From positions 16,524,617 to 16,588,616 of the forward strand of contig NC_092700.1 in NCBI RefSeq assembly GCF_964275005.1: 64,000 bases of DNA, read 5' to 3'. Under the pieces are notes generated by a model that worked only from the letters and a program-made list of their open reading frames with translations, made no database searches and had not been told where the DNA came from. This DNA comes from Diadema setosum. Its lineage: Eukaryota > Echinodermata > Echinoidea > Diadematoida > Diadematidae. A program made the translations under genes and the position numbers. Position 1 is the stretch's first letter; each line of letters opens with the position of its first letter. Below, piece after piece: positions 29,301 through 38,992 of this stretch.

Positions 29301-32300
29301 GATTTGTTAATAGCAGTCCCTGTTATGGTCTAAATACTTGCAGTAAAATCTGGCTTATGTTATGCTTTTTTCAAACGAAATTGTTCGTTTGAGAAATCAC
29401 ACCTTCTGAAATTTTTTCTTATGCTGTTGTTGTAGTTTCAATTATTGTAATAATGAAAAGACCACAAAGTGTGAAATCAAGAACTCTTAAAAATTTCTGT
29501 ATGTGAAATATAAGTGTGTACAGTACTTGATAGAGTGCTCCCTTAGCAGGTTAGTTGCTAGGTAACTACAAGTGGTACGGCGAATCACATCCAATCACCT
29601 GTCTTCTCGTTTGCCGTCTGGTGTCGGTACCATCTGTGTAAATGACTCAAAGAGGTGTATCCTGATGTCTCGTGGGACGCCCGGTAGGCATTTCTCTGGG
29701 GATGGACATTCGATTGACAGACAATAAGAAGAATACATGTATGTATATATGTACAAAAACATTGCAAATCTCTCTCATATCAGTTGTGTGATTTCTTGAT
29801 CAATATTGTCATAAGCAAAGTCAAAACTACATTCTCAAAACTTGACGGTGATCATGTACATGAAAAGCATAAGACAGGGGATGAAATCAAGAGAGACTTG
29901 TTTGATTTTTTTCAGTATTAATAGAATGGCACATTGTCAAAATGTCATATTACTGGCCGTCAGACATTCCCTTGCCTAGATTTTACCTGCATACATGGGA
30001 TACATTGTTTCCTATCATGAGTGTATGAAAGATATGCACAATTTCCCAATTTTGCATTTCTGACAGTACTATAAAAGTGGAAATTTTGTGCATTTTGCAC
30101 GACCAGAAACTAGGTCGGGCAAAAATAAAAGCATTGTTACTTGATATAAATAACCCTATTGATTTCTTTTTTTTTTTTAATTCCACAGATGTAAAACATG
30201 TGAAATTCATCTCACCCAGCCGTGTGAAAAGTTACTTGCACAAACATTTTTATTTTTATGGTACATCATAGACTATGCTGGGACTAGATTATGCTCACTA
30301 AGTTGAAAAGCATTTCACTCCAGTGAATGCAGTCATGAGAATTTTCCCTGGCTCTCGGAGCAGAATATACAAGGGAGACATTCTGATCTAATGCTTACTG
30401 CCTTTCATGTCCTTTGGGTGTGTCTTGTGGAGCTGCATGAGGAAGGAGACATACACCAGACATACAGCTTGGGTGGTCTGGCGATCCTCCTGCAGGTGTC
30501 TAAGGCCAGTTAGGTGGTTCAATACATAATGGGGGTACCTGGAATATAGGTGGGTGAACATCATCCTGTTAATCCATCATGTCTTCTACACTGGTTTCAC
30601 AACTTACACAATTTGTACTGGAATAAGTTTTCTATGTACCTGCATTGCAGAGGCTGTTTCTGGAGACTACAACGCTTGTCCTGTTAATCCATCATGTCTT
30701 CTACACTGGTTTCCTAACTTACACAATTTGTACTTGAATAAGTTTTCTATGTACCTGCATTGCAGAGGCTGTTTCTGGAGACTACAATGCTTGCAAATGG
30801 CTTTGCCCAACATAGCAGCACCTAACATGTGCAAACTGGATTCTAATCACTGATCTGCTGCATAGAAGAGCCTATTACAATGTCCTCTAAGGGTAGTAAA
30901 GTACTCATCCTTTATCATGCAGTATATTTTGCAGTGTATTCTAATTTTCGACCAATTATTCAGAGTTGACTAATGATTGCACAAATTTACCACTAAAACA
31001 AATTTTGCATCCTGTGATGCAAATTAGCTGTATATTTGTCTCACTAGGGTTAAATCTGTAACTTCTGTAAGGGGTATGAATTCTGCAGTTCTCTATTGCT
31101 ATACAACCTCTGCAGTAATTGTCTTCCGACTCCCAATTTGCAAAATACTACCATAAAACCAGAAAGTTTTGTGTGCATTCTAATTTTGTGAATTTAACGA
31201 GAGGCAAAATTCAGGAAATTACAATGCATTCAAAAGTTTTTGTCTGCACTATAATGCATTGGACACCAGTGGCAATTAGCAAAATTTCAGGCTGTGGAAA
31301 AAGCTGTTGGCTCCAACTCATGAAAATTTCATGCTGCAAATATTTCTTACTTTACAGTATACTCATTAAACACATGGCATAATGTAGTATCAAACCAGGA
31401 TGTCGACTAAAACTTGCCATGCTAGTTTACTGGTATCCTTAAATCCCTCCCCCACTTCATGAAAAAAGCATGATACACTGACTGTAATGTAAGCGAGACA
31501 AGTCCATTTTTAGGTAATAATCTGACACTCCATGCAAAGGTCATTGTGACACAAAACTGATAAGGAGGATTATGATTAGAATAAGCCCAAATGAATGATA
31601 AATGTGAATTTTGATCAATATTGGGTCAAATACAAGATTTCAAGTGTTAGATTCTACTCAAATGATGCATCCATCACTTTGCTATAAAAGGCTCTTGTTC
31701 TAAGGAAAATGAAGTATGTCAGTTTTGTTAGCCTTCACAGAGGGAAGGATCTGGAATGAAGGAAATGGAAACTATCTAGCAGTGTGAGCACAACTTACTT
31801 CTTGGAGGTTTTCCATTGAGATGCATTCTTCGTGGCACCATCGATTAATTCCTCCGCCAGAGGTTTGAGGACATCCCAATGTGTTGGTGATATCACTGGA
31901 AGATTTTATCATCAAGGAAAGCATCACTATTGCATAAAAAGACACAGCAAAGAACAGGCATCCAACTATCCACATTTTACAGCTACTGATTCGAGCAAGA
32001 GGCTAACAAAGCGTCTGATGCTCATGGAGACTGCAGCAGAATTTTGACAGTAAAACTGTAGTCCCGCCACACTTCAGAATTTCTTGGTACAATCCAAAGC
32101 CGAGGCCTGCAACAACTCACAAATTTACATCAATTCTGTAAGCATGAGGAAAAGACCACTTTAGATTAATCATACCATTAACAAAGAATTGTTCTACATG
32201 ATTCTGATTACAAAAATTTGACAGGAAGTCAGGGGATAAGATGGAAAGAAATTTGTCACATTCAGGCAACAAATAAAACTTAAGGAATATGACCTAGTCT

Positions 32301-33320
32301 TTCTTTTTCAGTAACAAGATCTCAAACTAAAACCAAAATTCTGAAAAGATAACAACACGCTGGTCTCATCTAATCTAGGACATAAATAATTAATATATTC
32401 TAAATAGCTCTGCAATTACTGTATAAGCTCTTAATTTTGCCAAGATTTAAATTTTTGCAAAGTTTGAGACTCATAGTTGGACCGCGAATTTAACAACACA
32501 TGAAAATGTCTTGATGCGCTAGGGTAATAAGGCATTTAGGTTTGAATACCGTCGGTAGACACTTGTCTGCGTATACTCGGGACTCGTGTTCAACGGGTTA
32601 AAAATTGCCAGCTGCCTTCAATTTTAGGTAAAGGATACAATCGCGAAGCTTGAAGACATCTTGGAGCAATGTAGCCGTCGGGTCATGTGGGGGCAGCAGA
32701 TCGCTGGTACCTTGATCTTCTTCTGCAGAACAAAATGAAATATGATGAATAATATTTACAGGTCAAGAGGGTATTCATAGTCTTTGACCCAGTGTTCTAA
32801 AACCACTGGAGTAGCTTCTTTTCATACAGGGCTTAGATGAATAGTAGATAACATTTCAAATGTAGCATTTCTGACACAATGGCAGTATGCAATGACAGAG
32901 GTACTACGGGTAGTACATCGAAATTTGGGATATTTAATATATTGCCGGCAATACATACCACCACTACTTGCTTTGGTTTACACACTCATTTCATCCTCCT
33001 CTCATGTCTAGTTACCAACTAATCAACCTTAAGAAACTATTTCACAAACATCCAACTTCCTGTATCTATTTAATGTAGCCCTGTAAGCTGATGATTCATG
33101 GCCATCAACTGACCAATACACTTGAGAAGGAGTCACAAGACACTCTTGTTCTCATAAGATGTGCCATGAGCATCTATTCATGATGGATACTGGCGCATTA
33201 CAAGTGTTCATATTATCATTATTATTATTAGTAGTAGGACACAGCTTCTGAATAAACCACTTGCAATCTGTTTACTTGATGATTTATTGTAAGATCCTCT
33301 TCACACAGACACACAGACAA

Positions 33321-33359
<39 letters not shown>

Positions 33360-34774
33360 TTATCATCAATTCACCGTAATTGCCATTGACAGGATTATAA
33401 ATCAACAATCGAAATTTGTTCCCCCCCCCCCCCCCCGAAATAAAAAAAAATATATAGTTGACCTGGCAAAATTACATGTTATGAATACATTGATCTCTAC
33501 AGAATCTTCCCTGTAAAAGGGGTCCAGCGCAATTACCCCCTGGGCAATTACCCAAGACCCTTCCCCTGACCCTAACCTTAATCCTAATCCTGAACCTATG
33601 ACTAACCCTTACCCAAACTCTATACCCTAAGCCTAACCCTAACCCTAATCTTTACTCTAACCTTATCACTAAACAGTATTTAGGCGGGGAGTAATTGCCC
33701 TCGGGGGGTAATTGCCCCGACTACGCTGTGAAGGAAATGAAATGAATGAGGCATAGATACACTCACTGATGGGTGTACTCGACAAGCTGCCTGCATGAGA
33801 TAGGGCCTTGGCAGCTGAAGATTCAAGGGCCTCTGATCCAACTTGCCCACGAAGCCGGGACTCCATGGCACGCTGCTTCCGAGAGCTGCCAAATGCTTCT
33901 GTCAATCTGTCTTGCTGAATTTGCCAAATACACATGAAAGGGGATTTATACAGCTATGTCAGCTATATGTTCAGTTAAAGCATCAATATTCAAATGATGC
34001 AGCATGCTTTTTAAGTTCTATACACATTTAATATGATTTATCTGATTTCAAGAACAACCCCTTAAACCAATGATTATAACATTGCTTAGCTTTTATTGCT
34101 GCTTACAAACCTGCTTCGGAATAATCTATACTTAATTAATAATTGTTTAGAAATGTGAATAGATTTTTGCAGGCATTTTTCAAGTTACAGCAAACTTGGT
34201 GTCATTCTTTTAGGATGTTATGCACTGCGACACCCCTTTCTTTTGAAATCTGAGATTATGATTGTACTTTTTGCAGGTCGCCCCAGCAACTCCAGTACTT
34301 ACTGTGAGTTTGAAAGGGCAGAAGCAAAGACCAAAAATGATTTTTCTTTACCTTCTCCGCGTAGGACAGATCCTTTGATTCCTCCTCCTCCTCAGCCTTA
34401 CTCTCCTTCTTCCCAAGCCAGGGATGGAGCTCCAAAAGCTGAGCGTCGTACACCTTCATCTTGCCCCGTTTCTTATCAAGCACACCCACAAAGTACCTGG
34501 CAATTGGAACAGTACAAAGAATAAGTCTTATTACACAATTGTTAATATCACAGAGATTCTGAAGAATTTTCACAGAAACACTGGTGAGTTACACTACATG
34601 GATCTCGACTGGTGGCACTGATTCTTGAATTAGGAGGATTTTGCTTCTTTTTTTTTGTCAGGACATGAAAAAATAGTTTGTTTCACAGAGTTTCATGCAG
34701 AATATTGAATGGGGACTTGGGAAGTCTGCTATCCTTGATCTTTATCCCACAGAATACAACAAACCAGATACAAA

Positions 34775-34833
<59 letters not shown>

Positions 34834-37447
34834 TAATAATAACAATAACAACAACAATTTTTTTAAAAAGCTCACACAGAAAGAATCAATTACAACTGTA
34901 CTAAACTTTTTTGAGAATTAATACCAAAACATTTGAGGAAAGGTAGTAAAACATACAAAACTGCAAATACAAGAATGAATCTTTACAGAGAAAGAAAATG
35001 AAGGTACAAATGATTGATTGACCACTCACTTGCACATGGAATTTGCCTTCGATGCCTGGTCTCCATAATTCTGTCCAACATACTGCATGGAGTCTCCGTC
35101 AGCCACCTGAGGAATTGAGCATACACTGAGGATAGTCTTACAAGGTTCTCATTTCCATTCAGCATAATGTATCATGGAGATCTCAGACATTCATTTTTTT
35201 TTTCTCCAATTTTGACCAAATATACTGTTTCTTAAAAAATATCATATATCTTTAGCAGCATCTATTATATTCCACATCTCATTTTTTGGTACAAGTAACC
35301 TTTTATACCTTCTCATTTTACGAATGATTTTCATGAAGTTTATCAAAACTTTAATCAACTTTTCTTACCAATATTCTTCTCAAACTTTTCCTCGGATCAT
35401 CTGACTCCGAGCTCTTGAGAAGTGAAAATGAGGGCACCTTTCTCCATGTTCCCTCTGCATTCCGCTGAAGCCGGCCATGGGAGAATTTGGCTATTCAACA
35501 CAATATATTGCAAGACAAACGGACGAAATACATTGATATTATGATTTAATTCAAATCATGCTCTAGCTTGTTTTGTGTACATTAGGGTCATTACATGAAT
35601 ATAAACTATGTCAGCCTGATGTATGCAGATTTTTCTGTTAGGGGCCTAGAGAGGAATTTACTCAAAGATTATGTAGCCATTTAAGTGACTTTAGCAGGAA
35701 ATATTATACAGATTAGCCACAAAAAAATAGTGAATATAGGCCTTGTTTAAAAACACATTCAATTAATCCATTAAGGACGAGCTGATATTGCTTTAACACA
35801 CATTCACCATAAACACTAGACAGAAAGATCCGCCTGTCAAGAGGAGTCTTTTATTTTTTTGACGTTAGGGGATTCCGTGAAGCCAGACACAGTCTCCGCG
35901 GAACATAACCCTGATGACCAGATATACAGACCGATCTTTTGGTCAACATAAACATGTGCCAAGTATACTAGGGACTACTGTATTAGTATATACTTCAAGT
36001 TCACGATCGGTGACGAGTTAAACTTTAGTAAATTTTGGCACTGACTGGGTTAGGTGTTTGGCTATTAACCCCAGGGCGCTCCTTGTACACAGTTATACCA
36101 ACGCGTCGCGTTGGGGCTGCGTGCTGGTCGCATCAGTTAGTGTTTGGTCCACTTTGTCATTGTGTGGTGCCTGGTGCTAGGTTAACCCCGGCGCGGGGCG
36201 CTAGTACGTATTATATACCTCAAATATAGAATCCTCTCATCTGATTGGTTAAAAGGGGAGCCATGAAAATAACTGTGCCCCATTGTTGATCAAAATGACG
36301 TCATGATTTACTGTGCCCGGGGCACAGTTGATTGACTGTGCCCTGTAAAATACGTTTGGAGACAGACAGTCGCAACCCCGTACACATAGATCACGTCACA
36401 TGTACGCACCAATGATACGACTGCCGCGCTGTCGATCAGCGTTGATTACGAATGCTACGGTATCTATATTTCGGAACCTATATTTTCGGTATATAAAACA
36501 AATAATGACAGCTTGATATTCGGGACACAGTTAAAATTATGTAGGCCCTCAGTGATGTGAAAACCATAACTATACCCTCAGCTTCGGGCATAGTTATGGT
36601 TTTCACATCACCTTGGGCCCATAATTTTAACTGTGCCCCTCATAGCAGTCATTATTTGTATATTGGGGTCGCTGCTGCGGTACAGTGCTAGGTGTGTGTT
36701 GGAGCCTTATCAGGGACTTTTTGATTTCACCCCCTGGACGGACGTGACCATCGAGGAAATGACGTCATTTTAAAGAACTGCGCATGCTCAAGGTTCTCCA
36801 GCATGTCCAACCCCAGAATCGCTAACGCATGTTCGAGGGATTTCACGTCCACCCAACAATGCCCAAAGATTTATGACGTGATGACGTCATCACATTGATT
36901 GCGCAACCAATAGTCCGCTAGAGGAGACGGGGGGCATGACGTCATAGCAGTACGTCACGAACGGCGTGCACTGAAATCGAAATGTGCGATAAATTTAACA
37001 CCGCGGACGTGCCGAGTGGGCTACGGCCATTTCGAGCCGCTTTCGTACGAGACTGGCGGCCACCCCACGTCCACGCAATCAAAAAGTCCCCACAATCATG
37101 ACAATTGGTGAAGTGCAGTAGAGGTGAGGAGAGCTTAATCATCATTAATTGATTTGCAAAAGGTATGAATAGAAAATAATACTTCAGCATGGACATAAGA
37201 AGACTGTGCGGGCAATACCCACATTAAATTGAAATCATTAAAAAAAAAACACAAACAAAACAGACATATTTTCAGCACCACAAAATATCTCAGGTGTGGG
37301 ACAATGCAATAATGCTAAATTGCAACAAATCAACAGATTGGTTGTGTTATCTGGGAGTGAAATTTTAGTACATGTACCCATGTAGTTCATCTCACCAAGC
37401 GTGAACTTTTCCTGGTCTTCCTGAGAAATATATGAACACGAAGCCAT
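26312..37447 (-). CDS. DNA-directed RNA polymerase I subunit RPA49
   Basis: RPA49 (PAF53) is a TFIIF/TFIIE-like subunit that pairs with RPA34 and supports rRNA transcription in the nucleolus. The 11 coding exons are 37447-37396, 35490-35369, 35106-35030, 34496-34352, 33914-33767, 32722-32639, 31895-31799, 30538-30399, 29695-29599, 27969-27847 and 26558-26312. Every junction is GT-AG and the phases sum to 444 codons (443 aa; the human protein is about 420-480 aa). Residues 1-about 120 form the dimerisation part (FSHGRLQ, YVGQNYGDQ, YFVGVLDKKRGKMKVYDAQL). EKQDRLTEAFGSSRKQRAME (about 131-150) matches the human REKMDSCIEAFGTTKQKRAL region. The C-terminal tandem winged helix runs from about 235 (ISPTHWDVLKPLAEELID) to 375, with LPGVPRDIRIHLFESF and LKDKLLSYILVLAQLIDSFH. 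The tail has a basic LKRKKRIKK then DPDDDDDDDYD (about 394-404), which I do not recall in the vertebrate protein. The acceptor for the last exon was chosen to keep the family spacing. Confidence 0.95.
26695..26863. mobile_element. TA-flanked MITE with TTATAACGAA ends
   Basis: The left end ACAGTGCATTTCCATTATAA and the inverse of the right end (ACAGTCGACTCCTGTTATAA) match and are bordered by TA. It lies in POLR1E intron 10. One half of the same family is at about 57094-57147. Confidence 0.7.
27650..28305. repeat. TACTGTAAAA/GCGAAATT repeat family around POLR1E exon 10
   Basis: Pieces at 27650-27735 (TTCGCAAATTTCGCGAG) and 28104-28300 (TACTGTAAAATGAGGAATATTCG... through GTGAAAAAGGCTGTCAGCTC and GGAAATTTCATGCC) belong to one family, with relatives at 30067-30240, 31140-31362, 32415-32520 and 39669-39859. 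All are non-coding and decayed to different degrees. Confidence 0.55.
28306..29110. other. Long POLR1E intron segment with T-, C- and A-rich runs
   Basis: A T-rich stretch (28298-28335), a C-rich stretch followed by a (CA)n (28676-28720), and an A-rich AAAAC run (29049-29075). No coding exon is seen between 27969 and 29599. Confidence 0.4.
30565..30794. repeat. 115-bp tandem duplication in POLR1E intron 7
   Basis: Two nearly identical head-to-tail copies (30565-30679, 30680-30794), each starting CCTGTTAATCCATCATG and containing GCAGAGGCTGTTTCTGGAGA. They differ at only a few positions, so the duplication is recent. It lies just upstream of exon 8 and does not touch coding sequence. Confidence 0.9.
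31140..31362. mobile_element. Degenerate TTTACAGTA-ended MITE copy (POLR1E intron 7)
   Basis: It shares GGAAAAAGCTGTTGGCTCC and GAAAATTTCATGC with 28104-28300 and ends ACTTTACAGTATA. Same family, older copy. Confidence 0.5.
33160..33240 (+). mobile_element. LINE 3' tail fragment with (ATT)n (POLR1E intron 5)
   Basis: GCCATGAGCATCTATTCATG...GGCGCATTACAAGTGTTCAT followed by ATT/AGT triplets, nearly the same as 4163-4250. The triplet tail and abrupt 5' end mark a truncated non-LTR retrotransposon. Confidence 0.65.
33315..33436. repeat. (CA)n microsatellite and C run
   Basis: ACACAC repeats at about 33322-33356 and a run of C at 33421-33436, in POLR1E intron 5. Confidence 0.85.
33528..33719. 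mobile_element. GCAATTACCCC-ended MITE enclosing telomere-like CCCTAA repeats
   Basis: Left: GCGCAATTACCCCCTGGGCA, then AATTACCC; right: GTAATTGCCC and GGGGGTAATTGCCCC, inverted. Between them about 100 bp of degenerate CCCTAA/CCTTAA/CCTAAT units (33550-33665). It sits about 50 bp from the donor of POLR1E exon 5. Confidence 0.65.
34772..34857. repeat. (AAT)n microsatellite
   Basis: AAT triplets ending in AAC triplets, in POLR1E intron 3, near exon 4. Confidence 0.9.
36490..36663. repeat. 174-bp near-perfect palindrome (POLR1E intron 1)
   Basis: The inner arms (36552-36577, 36586-36611; GTGATGTGAAAACCATAACT inward) are almost exact, and pairing continues outward through ACAGTTAAAATTATG and AAATAATGAC to about 36490 and 36663. 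Neighbouring sequence 36225-36350 carries related CTGTGCCCC words and a CTGATTGGTT phrase seen in other marine MITEs, so the whole may be one larger element (about 36225-36690). Confidence 0.7.
36713..37090. mobile_element. CpG-rich MITE with three TGACGTCA palindromes (POLR1E intron 1)
   Basis: The ends GGGACTTTTTGATT and AATCAAAAAGTCCC are exact inverse copies and pairing continues with CCNCGTCC-like words (GGACGGACGTG versus CCACGTCCACG). Inside are perfect cAMP-response elements TGACGTCA at 36760-36767, 36882-36889 and 36937-36944, plus a CCAAT word. Another CRE is at 36296-36303 outside it. The target duplication is not clear. Confidence 0.65.
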
Positions 37448-37720
37448 TTTTGCTTTCTGAACTGGCCGCTGCTGGGATGGCGCTCGACGGACACCACTTC
37501 ACACACTGCGAGAGCTCAACACTCGACTGACTCGCTGCTAGCAAATGTGCACACACACTGTACAATGCTGTTGCACATGGCTGTTGCACATGTGGCCTGG
37601 CTGTGGATATTGTTATCAGGTGATACTATGATAAGTGTCACGTGACTAGTTGTGTGCCGCTAGCAGCGCTATGCATGCTAGCTCTATATCTCTTCACGCA
37701 ACTCGACTTGGTTGAAATAA
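37448..37720 (-). promoter_or_regulatory. Proximal promoter/5' leader of POLR1E
   Basis: The region directly upstream of the POLR1E ATG (minus strand, sequence to the right of 37447) contains CpG words and GCACATG-type repeats, no TATA box that I can place. Assignment rests on position; POLR1E and the pseudouridine gene diverge from the 37448-38992 interval. Confidence 0.35.
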
Positions 37721-37915
37721 AAACCTCATAGTGAATAACGTGCACGTTGTAGTCGGCAGGATAGACTGGGCTGCTGAAAACCACTTTTTTTGTAACGGGA
37801 CACCTACCTGCTCATGCTGCCATCAAAGTTGCAAAAAGCAAGTAACGTTAGAATTAAGAGTGTACTTTATCTAGGGGTCCTTTAGTGTCTAGGCCTAGAT
37901 GTAAATTATTCTTAA

Positions 37916-38340
37916 AGGGGCAGTACAGTAAATTTACTGGTTGAGGTGGGGATTCATGTTTTTTACATTAAGTGAGATAATGAGAAACCTCTTATGAAAT
38001 ATGAAAGAGCATGTAATTTTAAGAAGGATTCAACGTTTATTTGATGAAAATTGGTTTTCAAATGGCTGAGATATCCCAAAAAGTGATAATAGTATAAGAC
38101 TAATTTACCCACACTACAGGCCACAATGCACAACTTTAATATTAGGATCCCTTTGTTTCACCTTGTTTTTGGATATCTCGGCCACTTCAAAACCGATTTT
38201 CATCAAATAAACTTTTGATACCCCTTAGAATTGCATGCTCTTTGACATCTCATTTTGATGTCTAGTCTAGAGTGGTTTCTGAATATCTCGCAAAACGTTA
38301 AAAGCTAAATCCTCACCTCGACCAGAACTGTACGCACCCT
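37916..38340. mobile_element. TTAA-flanked palindromic MITE, copy 2 (divergent promoter interval)
   Basis: Begins AGGGGCAGTACAGTAAATTT and ends AGAACTGTACGCACCCT, bordered by TTAA on both sides (37912-37915, 38341-38344). The body shares CTTATGAAATATGAAAGAGC and TTTGATGAAAATTGGTTTT with 12741-13119, so it is the same family. It sits between the two divergent genes and could alter spacing of their control regions. Confidence 0.75.
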
Positions 38341-38721
38341 TTAAACACACCACCTTTTCTTCGGCTTTTCATAGTAGTACAATACTGTAGATCTAACACG
38401 TTAGGTCTATATCATCTACATTATTTTTTTTTTTTAATGGAAATTTACATGGATATTTTAAATAGGACTTAGGAGTGAGTGAGTGCCCGAGAATGATCTC
38501 AATTTAAAGTTGAATGTTGCAGCAGTGTGGGATCACTTGAAGTTGTAGTTTGCGTTATATACCTAACCCAGGCGCAGGGCGCTGCAAGGATTGGGGTCGT
38601 CGTCGCTGGTGCGGTTAATATTGACACCCTGAACATTTTACATTTTGTGTGGGCTTGTTTTCATATGTTTGTGCGTGGTAACTATAACGTTACACAGCCC
38701 TGTCGATGTCGCTGTACACGG

Positions 38722-38744
38722 GACGCCGTGCAAAGCACGGCGTC
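38722..38744 (+). promoter_or_regulatory. Perfect 10-bp GC-rich stem-loop before the pseudouridine gene
   Basis: GACGCCGTGC, a loop AAA, then GCACGGCGTC. It lies about 250 bp before the start codon, in what may be the 5' leader or promoter. Whether it is transcribed cannot be told from sequence alone. Confidence 0.45.
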
Positions 38745-38992
38745 TGGTCGGGCTTTACTTGCGGGAGAGAAAGTGGCTTTGGATGATATTATTGAAGTTG
38801 AAGGTGTAGTAATTTCATTACATTTTAACAAATGTTTCATCCGCATTGTCATTACTGTTAACTAATTAGTAAAGTGATTTTACTATTGTCAATTTATTTT
38901 TATGTCAATCACAGACTCCTGTACAGATGTTGATTATCTGAAAAGAAGTGGACTCTCATCATACTTCTTGCATCTCTTGGGATTTCATTACC

